DNA of 64,000 nucleotides from contig NC_020888.1 in NCBI RefSeq assembly GCF_000355675.1, positions 1,816,883 through 1,880,882 of the forward strand, given 5' to 3'. Both the position numbers and the translations under genes were made by a program. Under the pieces are notes generated by a model. That model saw nothing but the letters and a program-made list of their open reading frames with translations, did no database searches and had not been told where the DNA came from. Below, piece by piece: positions 35,559-44,162 of the stretch (position 1 is its first letter; each line of letters begins with the position of its first letter). This stretch comes from Thalassolituus oleivorans MIL-1. Its GTDB lineage: Bacteria; Pseudomonadota; Gammaproteobacteria; Pseudomonadales; Oceanobacteraceae.

Positions 35559-37860
35559 AACCAAAGGCCATTGCCATTCTGAGCAAGCCGAATCTTCCGC
35601 AGTGACATCAACGTCGTCGCTGATGACTGAATTAATTATTGAAGGAGCGGGTTGCGCCAGTTGCGTAGGTAAAATTGAAGGTGCACTGAAAGCGGTATCG
35701 GGTGTTGAGCACGCGGAAATGAATTTTGCGCAGCGTACCGTAAGTGTCTCAGGGACGGCAGATCCAGAAGCGTTAATTCACGCCGTGGAAAGTGTAGGGT
35801 ACAACGCTAAAGTCGGTTCATCCGGCTCGGATCCAGACGCATTGGATGAAAAAGAACAAGCAGATCTGGCGTACTACAAAAAATTAATGCGTGAGACGTG
35901 GATAGCGTTAGCCTTGGGCGCACCACTAATGGCTTATGCGCTAATTACTGGTGAGATGAGCGTTAATACGACAACGGAACGAATTGTATGGTTGATTATT
36001 GGGATCCTCACCCTCGGGGTACTGCTTGCGTCTGGACGTCATTTTTATGTGGGTGCCTGGAAATCTTTCCTCAATCACTCTGCCAATATGGACACGCTAA
36101 TAGCGCTAGGAACCGGTACTGCCTGGCTGTATTCCATGGTAGTGGTGTTTTTCCCAGAGGCTGTACCAGCCCAAGCGCGACACGTCTATTTTGAGGCGAC
36201 GGCGATCATTATTGGCCTCATTGACTTGGGCTTGGCGCTTGAAATCAAGGCACGAGGTCGTACCAGTGAAGCCATAAAACGTTTAATTGGATTACAAGCT
36301 AAAACTGCACGCGTGATTCGAGACGACAAAGAGATCGATCTACCCATTGAACAGGTTTTATTGGGTGATTTGGTACGAGCCCGTCCCGGTGAAAAAGTTC
36401 CGGTGGACGGTACGGTAACGGACGGACACACGGCGATCGATGAATCCATGCTAACCGGTGAACCCATGCCAGTCGAAAAAGCGGAAGGTGACAAGGTGGC
36501 CGCAGGTACGCTAAACAAGACCGGTAGCATCGTTTTTAGGGCAACCCGTGTTGGCAAGGACACGGCGCTGGCGCAAATTATCAATATGGTGAAACGCGCG
36601 CAAAATTCGAAACCGCCAATAGGACGCTTGGCAGACCTTATCTCTGCGTATTTTGTCCCTGTTGTCATGATTGTCTCTGTCATAAGCGCTTTAGCATGGC
36701 TCAATTTTGGGCCGGCACCCGCGATAGCATTTGCCATTGTATCCGCCACGACGGTTCTGATTATTGCCTGTCCTTGTGCTTTGGGCCTCGCTACACCGAT
36801 GTCGGTGATGGTTGGGGTAGGTAAGGCTGCTGAAGCTGGTGTGCTTATCCGCAATGGCGAAGCGCTGCAAACGGCTTCCAAAATTACCGCAATGATCCTC
36901 GATAAAACCGGCACGATAACTCTGGGATCACCCAAAGTTACCGATATTGTTGTAGCCCCTGGCCGCACCGAAGAGGAGGTGTTGCAGTTGGCGGCAAGTG
37001 TTGAAGCAGGTTCCGAGCACCCCTTAGCGATCGCCATTATCGAAACAGCGCAAGAAAAGTCTATCGAATTAAGTAAAGCCTCTTCCTTCAACGCCATTAC
37101 CGCTAGGGGAGTCGAAGCAAACGTTGACGGGCATGAGGTGCTGTTTGGCAATGAAAAGCTCATGCATGAACGTAATATTTCGTTGGTCATAGAGGGAGTT
37201 AATTTTGTCGAAAAAGCCCAATTGCTAGCGGCCGAAGCAAAGACACCCATGTACTTTGCCATTGATGGTCAGTTCGCCGGCATTATTGCAGTCGCGGACC
37301 CCATTAAAGAAGACTCCATTTCAGCGATACAACGTCTGCAAAAAAATGGGATTCGCGTCGTCATGCTCACCGGCGACAACCGAGATACCGCCAAAGCGGT
37401 GGCAGAAAAAGTCGGAATTTCGGAATTTATAGCCGAAGTTCTCCCAGAGGATAAAGCAAAAAAAGTACAAGAATTGCAAATGGCCGGTGAAATTGTCGGG
37501 ATGACAGGCGACGGTATCAACGACGCGCCTGCGTTGGCATTGGCTAATGTCGGGTTTGCGATCGGTACCGGAACAGACGTAGCCATTGAAAGTGCGGACA
37601 TCACACTTATGCGCGGTTCGCTGCACGGCCTAGCCGATGCCATTGCCGTAAGTAAAGCCACATTGCGCAATATTAAACAAAATCTATTCGGAGCCTTTGT
37701 TTACAACATGGCGGGTGTTCCTGTGGCTGCCGGTATTCTTTATCCCGTGCTAGGGATATTGATGAACCCTGTCATCGCTGGTGCCGCGATGGCTTTCTCA
37801 TCATTGACGGTCGTGACTAACGCAAATCGTCTACGTCTATTTAAAGCTAAAGAACACTGA
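35551..37860 (+). CDS. copA: Cu(I)-type P1B ATPase
   Basis: A 769-residue heavy-metal P-type ATPase exporting Cu(I)/Ag(I) from the cytoplasm. It has one HMA domain with Cys35/Cys38 (GCASC), eight predicted helices, the membrane CPC motif (Cys407-Pro-Cys409) and the phosphorylated Asp451 in DKTGT. SEHPLA, TGDN and [10 protein letters not shown] follow. The last helices have the P1B-1 markers (YNMAGVP and MAFSS), supporting monovalent copper or silver. The N-terminus has additional His/Cys (GHCHSEQ). It is translationally coupled to the MerR gene. The symbol duplicates that of the unrelated oxidase at 27637. Confidence 0.95.
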   Translation: MSETKGHCHSEQAESSAVTSTSSLMTELIIEGAGCASCVGKIEGALKAVSGVEHAEMNFAQRTVSVSGTADPEALIHAVESVGYNAKVGSSGSDPDALDEKEQADLAYYKKLMRETWIALALGAPLMAYALITGEMSVNTTTERIVWLIIGILTLGVLLASGRHFYVGAWKSFLNHSANMDTLIALGTGTAWLYSMVVVFFPEAVPAQARHVYFEATAIIIGLIDLGLALEIKARGRTSEAIKRLIGLQAKTARVIRDDKEIDLPIEQVLLGDLVRARPGEKVPVDGTVTDGHTAIDESMLTGEPMPVEKAEGDKVAAGTLNKTGSIVFRATRVGKDTALAQIINMVKRAQNSKPPIGRLADLISAYFVPVVMIVSVISALAWLNFGPAPAIAFAIVSATTVLIIACPCALGLATPMSVMVGVGKAAEAGVLIRNGEALQTASKITAMILDKTGTITLGSPKVTDIVVAPGRTEEEVLQLAASVEAGSEHPLAIAIIETAQEKSIELSKASSFNAITARGVEANVDGHEVLFGNEKLMHERNISLVIEGVNFVEKAQLLAAEAKTPMYFAIDGQFAGIIAVADPIKEDSISAIQRLQKNGIRVVMLTGDNRDTAKAVAEKVGISEFIAEVLPEDKAKKVQELQMAGEIVGMTGDGINDAPALALANVGFAIGTGTDVAIESADITLMRGSLHGLADAIAVSKATLRNIKQNLFGAFVYNMAGVPVAAGILYPVLGILMNPVIAGAAMAFSSLTVVTNANRLRLFKAKEH

Positions 37861-37871
37861 GGGTAAATAGT

Positions 37872-38237
37872 ATGTTAATTGTAAATATAGGTGGACTAAT
37901 TTTAATTGCACTCATCGTGTGGTGGTTTTGGTTGTACAAGCCTAAAGCGGAAATATTGGGTGGAAATGACGTAGTCGTGGTTGTCGAAAATGGTGTGTAT
38001 AAGCCCTCTCATATTTTATTGGATGGGAGTACTTCTCACGACATCACCTTTCTTAGAAAAGATGCATCCCCTTGTTCAGAAACTCTATTGATTCCTGAAT
38101 TGGACATCAGTGAAACGTTACCACTCAATAAGCCGATTAAAATTCATATTCCAAATTTAAGTATTGGTGAGTACGCATTTCACTGCCAAATGCAAATGTA
38201 CAAAGGCTCCATAAAAGTGGAAGGGGGTACAGCATGA
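37872..38237 (+). CDS. Membrane-anchored cupredoxin-like protein
   Basis: A 121-residue protein with one N-terminal membrane helix (about 5-22) and a cupredoxin-type beta-sandwich (about 30-118). The conserved closing block GEYAFHCQMQMYKG offers His, Cys and Met ligands, and KDASPCSE adds a Cys. It follows the ATPase by 11 bases and overlaps the next gene by four. A periplasmic or membrane-face copper carrier receiving or delivering ions to the ATPase is inferred. Confidence 0.75.
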   Translation: MLIVNIGGLILIALIVWWFWLYKPKAEILGGNDVVVVVENGVYKPSHILLDGSTSHDITFLRKDASPCSETLLIPELDISETLPLNKPIKIHIPNLSIGEYAFHCQMQMYKGSIKVEGGTA

Positions 38238-38587
38238 GTCTATGTAAAGTCGTCGCTATTTTTGATGAGTTTCGTTTGGAAAATGTAGAAAATGAATTAA
38301 TCAAACACGGCGTTCATGGTTTTACCTTACATCCCGTTAGGGGTCGTGGTCGCTACTTTGATAGCTTTAACGAAAACCATTTGATTAAACATATTCAGAT
38401 GGAAATCTACGCAGCCAATGAACAGGCTAATGACCTTTGTCGCTTAATTTCAGAGGTAGCTTACAGCGGTTCTGAAAGTGAAGGTCTTGTATCCGTTGTT
38501 CCTGTGCAGGCACTGAGCTGGATTCATGATAAGAGACCGGCGCGAGCGAGTGATTTTTCGTTTAAGGAGTCTCGCAATGAACATTAA
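38234..38587 (+). CDS. PII-like (PII-NG type) signalling protein
   Basis: A 117-residue soluble protein with the PII fold pattern: CKVVAIFDEFRLENVENELI for the first strand-helix, HPVRGRGRYFDSF in place of the T-loop region, MEIYAANEQANDL and the closing strand VVPVQALSWI. PII relatives of the NG group are described near CusA/Czc-type pumps and other metal transporters. The uridylylated Tyr of classical GlnB is not evident. A regulatory link between energy state and the copper ATPase is inferred. It overlaps both neighbours. Confidence 0.7.
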   Translation: MSLCKVVAIFDEFRLENVENELIKHGVHGFTLHPVRGRGRYFDSFNENHLIKHIQMEIYAANEQANDLCRLISEVAYSGSESEGLVSVVPVQALSWIHDKRPARASDFSFKESRNEH

Positions 38588-38843
38588 TTCAATAAAAATC
38601 GCCACAGTTACCGCAGGTTACGTTGCTGGTGTTTGGGTACTTTGTTCAATAGCAGTCGTAATTGCGCCAGATACGTTGCGCTATATCTCCGGCGCCATGA
38701 TGCATCTTGATCTTTCTCAATGGGATTGGGAAATGGGGATGGATACATTCGTAGTCGGGCTGTTGGCCTGGTCTTTTTTTTCATGGGTAACAGTGTGGTG
38801 CATTGTTACTCTCTATCAATATTCTCTGAGGAGCTTCTCATGA
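38577..38843 (+). CDS. Small membrane protein (DUF5676-like)
   Basis: An 88-residue protein with two hydrophobic helices (about 5-27 and 58-80) separated by GAMMHLDLSQWDWEMG. AAGGAG lies before the start at 38577. It overlaps the PII-like gene's end and its own stop overlaps the next start as ATGA. The build matches DUF5676 membrane proteins often seen in copper islands. Its function is unknown. Confidence 0.75.
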   Translation: MNINSIKIATVTAGYVAGVWVLCSIAVVIAPDTLRYISGAMMHLDLSQWDWEMGMDTFVVGLLAWSFFSWVTVWCIVTLYQYSLRSFS

Positions 38844-39139
38844 GTAACCAAAAACAATCGTTTTGGATGAGCCCTAAGGGCTTTGCATCTATGGGACTTA
38901 TTGCATCGGTGACGTACTTTTTGCTGATGGAACATCGGCAGCATCTGTTTCTGTATTTGCCTTTTATTATTATTTTACTCTGCCCACTAATGCACATTTT
39001 TATGCACGGAGGTCATGGAGGGCACGATGATCATGCTGAGCACGATGAACAGGGTGAGGGTTCAGGTAATGAGTCCGAAGCCTATAAGCGTGGCCTGGAA
39101 GAGGGTCGCAAACAAACTCATAAACATAACTCACATTAA
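38840..39139 (+). CDS. DUF2933-type membrane protein with His-rich tail
   Basis: A 99-residue protein with two membrane helices (about 17-33 and 37-54), then HIFMHGGHGGHDDHAEHDE and a charged tail ending in HKHNSH. DUF2933 members are typical of copper/silver islands. GAGGAG precedes the start, which overlaps the preceding stop. The tail could bind metal on one face of the membrane; topology is not determined. Confidence 0.78.
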   Translation: MSNQKQSFWMSPKGFASMGLIASVTYFLLMEHRQHLFLYLPFIIILLCPLMHIFMHGGHGGHDDHAEHDEQGEGSGNESEAYKRGLEEGRKQTHKHNSH

Positions 39140-39150
39140 GGAGGCGTATT

Positions 39151-39807
39151 ATGCACGGCGAATCTTCATACGGTTTGTGGACTTTGGTGATTTTAAATTC
39201 CGCCATTTTTATTTTTTTCGCATTTAGTTTTGTTAAACCGAAAACGAAAACGGATTGGCGAAGCCTTACCGCCTTTTCCGCTTTTATTGTCGCGTTGTTT
39301 ACAGAAATGTATGGCTTTCCACTGACGATCTATTTTTTATCTGGCTGGTTGGCGGAAAAATATCCGGGTGTCGATTTTTTAGCACATGAAAACGGCCACT
39401 TGCTGCATACCTTATTCGGATTTGAGGGGAATGCACATTTCGATCCCTTGCATATCGCGAGCAATCTACTCATTTTCCTTGGGTTTATTCTATTGTCCTC
39501 CGCCTGGGCGGTTTTGCATAAAGCTCAGCAAACGCGATCGCTCGCAACCTCTGGCTGGTATGCGCGCTGCCGACACCCTCAATATATTGCTTTTATTCTA
39601 ATTATGTTTGGATTTTTATTGCAGTGGCCAACCATTCCTACCGTCGTCATGTTTCCGATATTGGTCTGGGTATATATCCGTTTGGCCAGGCGTGAAGAGG
39701 CCATGGCCTTGGCCGAATTTGGTGACGAATATCGGGCTTATCAAGACCGTACGCCTGCATGGATTCCCGCGTGGAATGTCGCAAAAGAACCAACACATTC
39801 ACACTAG
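39151..39807 (+). CDS. Membrane methyltransferase-like protein (ICMT/PEMT type)
   Basis: A 218-residue membrane protein with five or six helices. The C-terminal domain has the isoprenylcysteine methyltransferase-like signatures: GWYARCRHPQYIAFILIMFG (about 139-158), the paired Glu in RREEAMALAEFGDEYRAY, and the closing PAWIPAW. The family binds S-adenosylmethionine, but members in metal islands have no established substrate. GGAGG lies close to the start. It is in the ATPase gene run, consistent with envelope remodelling under copper stress, which is inferred. Confidence 0.8.
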   Translation: MHGESSYGLWTLVILNSAIFIFFAFSFVKPKTKTDWRSLTAFSAFIVALFTEMYGFPLTIYFLSGWLAEKYPGVDFLAHENGHLLHTLFGFEGNAHFDPLHIASNLLIFLGFILLSSAWAVLHKAQQTRSLATSGWYARCRHPQYIAFILIMFGFLLQWPTIPTVVMFPILVWVYIRLARREEAMALAEFGDEYRAYQDRTPAWIPAWNVAKEPTHSH

Positions 39808-39822
39808 TAAAGGAAAATTCTC

Positions 39823-40194
39823 ATGACAAACACAGAACATCGATTAGGCGTTTCAGAAGTAAGCTTGGTAGTGCGTCATTTGAAGCTTGAAACAACTACG
39901 AAAGAAACGTTGGAACAGGCATTAGCTGAAATTGATCAGGTTTATGGAATTGACGCAGTATCGTTTGATGAAAAGTCTCACGTGCTCAACCTCGCGTACG
40001 ACGCGACCAGAACCTGTATTGACGGGCTGGAAGAGATCCTCAAAGGACATGAAATTGAAGTCAGTCACGACTGGTGGACGCATTTCAAAGAAGGCTACTA
40101 CCGCTTTGTTGATCAAAATATCCAGGAGAATGCAAAGACAGAGCCTTGGAGTTGCCATGGCAGTGCAAGTCAACCTACAAAGCGAAAAAAATAA
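39823..40194 (+). CDS. Small HMA-fold-like protein without CxxC
   Basis: A 123-residue soluble protein. Residues 10-85 follow an HMA-like strand-helix-strand rhythm (VSLVVRHLKLETTTKETLEQAL, then GIDAVSFDEKSHVLNLAYDA), but the CxxC metal motif is absent; single Cys occur at ATRTC and WSCHGS. An aromatic segment (DWWTHFKEGYYRFVDQN) follows. It sits between the methyltransferase-like gene and the glucan phosphorylase. Its function is unknown. Confidence 0.6.
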   Translation: MTNTEHRLGVSEVSLVVRHLKLETTTKETLEQALAEIDQVYGIDAVSFDEKSHVLNLAYDATRTCIDGLEEILKGHEIEVSHDWWTHFKEGYYRFVDQNIQENAKTEPWSCHGSASQPTKRKK

Positions 40195-40218
40195 TAATTG
40201 CGGTGATAGGACGAAAAT

Positions 40219-41907
40219 ATGTTAAACGACTTTATCAATAAATCTCGTGTTGCCTATTTCTCCATGGAAATCGCGTTGCATGAAAATTTGCCGACGTATT
40301 CCGGGGGATTAGGCGTGCTTGCTGGCGACTCCATGTTGTCCGCAGCCGACTTGGATTTGCCAATGGTAGGAGTGACTTTGGTAAGTCGTGAAGGCTATTT
40401 TCGTCAGCATCTTGATTTGCACGGTAGGCAAACGGAATCACCCGAAACGTGGGAGCCTTCTGAGCATGCAACTCGTTTACATGTAAAAACGTCCATTCAT
40501 TTGGATGGCGAAGACGTTTGGATCGGAGCGTGGTTGTACGAACTCAACGGACATATGAATGGAACCATACCTATCTTGTTGTTGGATACGTATCTTGATG
40601 AAAACACTCCCGAAAACCAAAAACTAACGCATTATTTATATGGAGGTGATTCACGTTACCGATTAAAACAAGGAGCCATTCTAGGTATAGGAGGAAAACG
40701 GATTCTACAGTCCTTGGGATTTAGTGTGTTTCGATACCATATGAACGAAGGGCATGCTGCACTTTTGGTTCCCGAACTTCTTAAACAATTTCCATTCCGG
40801 TCGGATGATGTTAAGGCTGGCGAGTTTCCGTTTGACCTACCGCGTGTTCGAGATTTATGTTGTTTTACGACGCATACTCCGATTGGTGCAGGACATGACA
40901 GCTTTGGTTACGATTTAGTGGAGGACGTGATTGGCGCCGAAATCGAAGTAACTATTCTTAAAAAAATGGCTGGCGACGAAAGTCTCAATTTAACGCGCTT
41001 GGCATTGAACGGAAGTCAATACGTGAATGGCGTGGCAAAAAAACACGCTGATGTCTCGCGTGAGATGTTTCCTGGTTACCGTATTCACGCGATTACAAAT
41101 GGCATTCATCCACATCGATGGGTATGCCCGCAACTCGCTGAATTGTTTGACGAGTATTTACCTGGTTGGTGTCATGAGCCTGAATTACTACGAAACGTTG
41201 ATGTAATCCCATGCGATCAATTATGGGAGGCCCATCAAACCGCAAAAACTCAGTTGATCAATCATATTAATCAAACTCAAAACGTATTACTCGAAAATGA
41301 TTTACCGGTACTAGGGTTTGCTCGACGAATGACATCGTATAAGCGCGTGGATTTATTGTTTACAAACATCGACACCCTTAAGCAGATAGCGGCCCGGTAC
41401 CCATTTCAGATAGTCCTTGGTGGTAAAGCGCACCCAAATGATCTTGATGGAAAACACCTTATCCAACAATTGCATATTCTCAGTGAGTCGCTTCGAGGCG
41501 ATATTCCTGTTGTTTTTTTAGAAAACTACGATATTAGACAAGCCAAATTGCTCGTAGCGGGCAGTGACATCTGGCTAAACACGCCGTTACGACCTTTTGA
41601 AGCCTCGGGCACCAGTGGAATGAAAGCGGCTATTAACGGTGTTGCCAACTTGAGTGTCATGGATGGATGGTGGATAGAGGGATGTGTCGAGGGACAAACT
41701 GGTTGGGCTATTGGCGGTGTCTCGGAATCAGAAAACGGTAACGATGCGTTAAGCCTTTACCAAAAGCTCGAATGTGATGCTTTGCCAATGTATTACGAGC
41801 GTCGCTCCGACTGGGTCAAAATGATGAAAATCTGTATTCAAAAAAATGGAACGTTTTTTAACAGTCATCGCATGATGCGCCGTTATGTGTGCGAGGCGTA
41901 TTTGTAG
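40219..41907 (+). CDS. glgP: Alpha-glucan phosphorylase, short form
   Basis: A 562-residue glycosyltransferase family 35 protein of the short archaeal/bacterial form that releases glucose 1-phosphate from alpha-glucans. Visible markers are AYFSMEIALHENLPTYSGGLGVLAGD at the N-terminus (split across residues 12-37), MNEGHAAL, TTHTPIGAGHD, and the phosphate/cofactor region RPFEASGTSGMKAAINGV near 460. Short-form phosphorylases recur in copper/silver islands. Here it is within the ATPase run, 24 bases after the previous gene. Why sugar release accompanies copper resistance is not known; supplying carbon or exopolysaccharide precursor is a guess. Confidence 0.88.
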   Translation: MLNDFINKSRVAYFSMEIALHENLPTYSGGLGVLAGDSMLSAADLDLPMVGVTLVSREGYFRQHLDLHGRQTESPETWEPSEHATRLHVKTSIHLDGEDVWIGAWLYELNGHMNGTIPILLLDTYLDENTPENQKLTHYLYGGDSRYRLKQGAILGIGGKRILQSLGFSVFRYHMNEGHAALLVPELLKQFPFRSDDVKAGEFPFDLPRVRDLCCFTTHTPIGAGHDSFGYDLVEDVIGAEIEVTILKKMAGDESLNLTRLALNGSQYVNGVAKKHADVSREMFPGYRIHAITNGIHPHRWVCPQLAELFDEYLPGWCHEPELLRNVDVIPCDQLWEAHQTAKTQLINHINQTQNVLLENDLPVLGFARRMTSYKRVDLLFTNIDTLKQIAARYPFQIVLGGKAHPNDLDGKHLIQQLHILSESLRGDIPVVFLENYDIRQAKLLVAGSDIWLNTPLRPFEASGTSGMKAAINGVANLSVMDGWWIEGCVEGQTGWAIGGVSESENGNDALSLYQKLECDALPMYYERRSDWVKMMKICIQKNGTFFNSHRMMRRYVCEAYL

Positions 41908-41993
41908 TAGTAAAAAGTCCAGTGAGCTCACAATAAGATGTTTTAGAGTGACCAGACAATCCCAACAATTTGTCTGTATAACAAGGTGAAAGT

Positions 41994-42578
41994 GTGGAAC
42001 GTAAAGAACCCAATGACAATCGACGACGCTTTTTAGGCGTCGCCACCGGTTTTGTTGCAGGAGTCGGTGTGATGGGGGCGGCGATTCCTTTTATTGGATC
42101 GTGGCAGCCCAGCGCCAAGGCGAAAGCCATCGGCGCACCGGTGCAAGTGAATGTCGATAAAATTGAGCCGGGAGAGATGGTGAGTGTAGCGTGGCAGGGT
42201 AAACCTGTTTTCTTATTACGTCGAACTGAAGAGAGTCTCGCCATATTGGAAAGCGAAGAACACCTTGGTCAACTGCGTGATCCCGCATCTGACATTAATA
42301 ATCAGCCCGAATATACCAAAAACAACACGCGAAGTATTCGGCCAGAGATTTTAATTGTTGTGGGTATTTGTACGCATCTAGGATGTGTGCCGGAGTATCG
42401 GGCGAACGGAATGATAGGTGTGATTCACAGCTTGTACTTTTGTCCCTGCCACGGTTCGAAATTTGATCTTGCAGGCCGCGTTTATAAAGGTGTGCCCGCG
42501 CCTACCAACCTCATCGTACCACCACATACATATATTATTGGGAAGATATTCTTCGTCTATGCGCGTCAATTAAGCTAG
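41994..42578 (+). CDS. Orphan Rieske iron-sulfur protein
   Basis: A 194-residue Rieske protein resembling the bc1 complex subunit PetA. A Tat-like start (NDNRRRFLGVATGF) precedes the membrane helix (about 15-35), and the cluster motifs CTHLGC and CPCHGS bind the [2Fe-2S] centre through two Cys and two His. It begins at GTG with AAGGTGAA upstream. No cytochrome b or c1 gene follows, so it is not part of a local bc1 operon. A copper-tolerant replacement subunit, or a separate redox partner for the nearby cytochromes, is possible. Confidence 0.88.
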   Translation: MERKEPNDNRRRFLGVATGFVAGVGVMGAAIPFIGSWQPSAKAKAIGAPVQVNVDKIEPGEMVSVAWQGKPVFLLRRTEESLAILESEEHLGQLRDPASDINNQPEYTKNNTRSIRPEILIVVGICTHLGCVPEYRANGMIGVIHSLYFCPCHGSKFDLAGRVYKGVPAPTNLIVPPHTYIIGKIFFVYARQLS

Positions 42579-42610
42579 GCGAAGTTACAGCGTCTCAAAT
42601 CTTCAAACGA

Positions 42611-43081
42611 ATGAACTCATACTCAAAAAACAACCCTCTTTACGAAGCACTAAAAGCATTTGGAGGTATTCCAAAAACGTTGTTCTTGCTCCGGTATGCC
42701 GACGACGTGGGTATGCGAAAAGCCATCCACCGCCAGTTAAATAAAGGGGAGGCAGGGAATAAACTTGATCGAGCGCTGGCCATTGGACGAGCAGATTATG
42801 TGCAGACAATTAAAGAAGATCAGGAGATCGCAGAGACCTGCAAGCGACTACTTAAAAATGTCATCGTTTGCTGGAATTTTATGTATCTCTCCAAACGTCT
42901 GTCAGAAGCCAAAACAGATGTTGAGTATTCCCTGCTACTAAAGAAGATTAAGGCGTCGTCTATGCTGGCATGGGAACATTTTGTCTTTCATGGCGAATTT
43001 GATTTTTCACAGAACTCGCTAAAAGACTCTCAACAGATAGATCTACAAAAAATCCTTGATCCAGACCTGATCAAAGAATAA
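42611..43081 (+). pseudogene. tnpA: Tn3-family transposase, C-terminal remnant
   Basis: A 156-residue frame matching the C-terminal end of Tn3 transposases: NPLYEALKAFGGIPKTLFLL, RKAIHRQLNKGEAGNKLDRAL, then VIVCWNFMYLSKRL. The N-terminal eight hundred or so residues are missing. The Asp/Asp/Glu catalytic residues are upstream of what survives, apart from the Glu region. It lies right after the Rieske gene and points away from the copper island, mirroring the outward-facing N-terminal fragment at 1-256. It probably marks the former right end of a Tn3-type element. Confidence 0.78.
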
Positions 43082-43100
43082 TCGATCTTCGCTGTTTTAC

Positions 43101-43130
43101 AGGAGAGTGGCCGCCACTCTCCTCGTTTTC
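43101..43130. terminator. Stem-loop terminator
   Basis: AGGAGAGTGG (43101-43110) and CCACTCTCCT (43114-43123) form a perfect 10-bp stem with a 3-base loop, followed by CGTTTTCC, 20 bases after the transposase remnant. Confidence 0.7.
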
Positions 43131-43320
43131 CCAGATTTAACACCGATTTTTAGCATCGTTCCGGGAAAACAAATACTATATAACTTATTGTATTTAAACG
43201 TTATTTACGAAAACCTATCGTTGATTTTCGTGTTTTGTTTAGGATTTCCCTAATGTAGTGCTCCATAGCACCAAACCTGGAGCGATAATATCCAATGAGG
43301 GTTTGGGTTTTACCTAGATT

Positions 43321-43340
43321 CCGATAATAACAATTATCGG
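43321..43340. other. Palindromic core-like site CGATAA-N6-TTATCG
   Basis: CCGATAAT and ATTATCGG form a perfect 8-bp inverted repeat with a 4-base spacer. Read as half-sites, CGATAA-N6-TTATCG is identical in half-sites and spacing to the inner part of the tnpS core at 4809-4826. It is probably a tyrosine-recombinase site or a decayed copy of one. Confidence 0.45.
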
Positions 43341-43385
43341 AAATAGTAAGCAATAATTCACACCCGGTCACCGCAATCCCCCACA

Positions 43386-43467
43386 GTCCGACGAAGTAAA
43401 GTTGATACGGATTCGGAACTAATATTGATACGTCGACCTTTTTCCTCCAAGTATCATCTTTAGTTCA
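43386..43467. repeat. Left end of the Tn7-like element with 18-bp repeats
   Basis: Three copies of an 18-bp unit (consensus near CGTATCAACTTTAGTTCC) lie here: reverse orientation at 43392-43409 and 43415-43432, and forward at 43450-43467. The same unit is at the other end (58895-59053). The segment 43386-43408 matches the inverted segment 59036-59058 at 20 of 23 positions. Such clustered repeats are transposase (TnsB-type) binding sites at transposon ends. The exact terminal base and target duplication are not settled. Confidence 0.65.
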
Positions 43468-43533
43468 GTAGCTTCGCTTCGACTCTGTTTTATTGCATGG
43501 TGATGATCGCCAGAGGAAGTGAGTCGCAGTAGT

Positions 43534-43932
43534 TTACTCCGGGAGGAATCGTCCGTTAGTAAAACGTCCTACTTCAATATGTCCATCAGGATAACAAGCT
43601 TCCAAATAACCTGGCTTTGAGATTGATGCTTGGTATCGTACGGAGCCTGCGGCAATCGCTTCTCTTAAAGCCCCCGAATTATGGGGTCGATCGACTGGGA
43701 ATACTTCGTTTGTATCTATAGGAGAAGATGCAGTGGGTTCAATACGAAGAACCGCAAGTCCACTCTGTACGGCTAGCAGGACTTCCGGATCAACTGCCTT
43801 GACAACTTTGCGGCCAATCTCCGCCCAGTACTCAATCTGTTCTGCTGCGCTGCGTTTCAGAGGGATGCCAGCGATTGTCGCTGCGTTAATAAGACTACTT
43901 TCCAGTCTTACAGAGGATGTGGCTTTGATCAT
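43534..43932 (-). CDS. ParD-like antitoxin-type protein
   Basis: A 132-residue protein whose first 75 residues fit the ParD-like antitoxin family: SVRLESSLINAATIAG, the helix KRSAAEQIEYWAEIGRKV, and VDPEVLLAVQSGL. A C-terminal extension follows (SISKPGYLEACYPDGHIEVGRF) that looks like a small beta-rich module. No toxin gene is adjacent on either side. It sits 66 bases inside the left repeats of the Tn7-like element and could stabilise it or regulate an absent toxin. Confidence 0.6.
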   Translation of the reverse strand: MIKATSSVRLESSLINAATIAGIPLKRSAAEQIEYWAEIGRKVVKAVDPEVLLAVQSGLAVLRIEPTASSPIDTNEVFPVDRPHNSGALREAIAAGSVRYQASISKPGYLEACYPDGHIEVGRFTNGRFLPE

Positions 43933-44162
43933 AATGAGCTACCTCTTTAGCTATGTCAGCGTTTTGCAGGGCTGGCAATCATGGGTTCGCTGGCTACCGC
44001 ACACTGAATCGCCACCAGTCTATTGCCACTTTTGGTTGCGTACAAAAGGTCTCGGTACGCATAGGGTAACCTTAGAACATTCAGATTGCGTAGAGCTCCT
44101 GGCGTATTAAGGAAAGCATTTTTCACAATAATCCGTTAAAATAGCATTTGTACGGATTATTT

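Noticed and set aside
36186-37262. A 358-codon reverse-strand frame opposite the Cu(I) ATPase gene
   Set aside because: It lies fully inside a clear P-type ATPase gene and its peptide has no domain pattern; it is an antisense artefact of codon bias.
43534-43932. A complete toxin-antitoxin pair
   Set aside because: Only the ParD-like protein is present; no toxin-sized gene is adjacent on either side.
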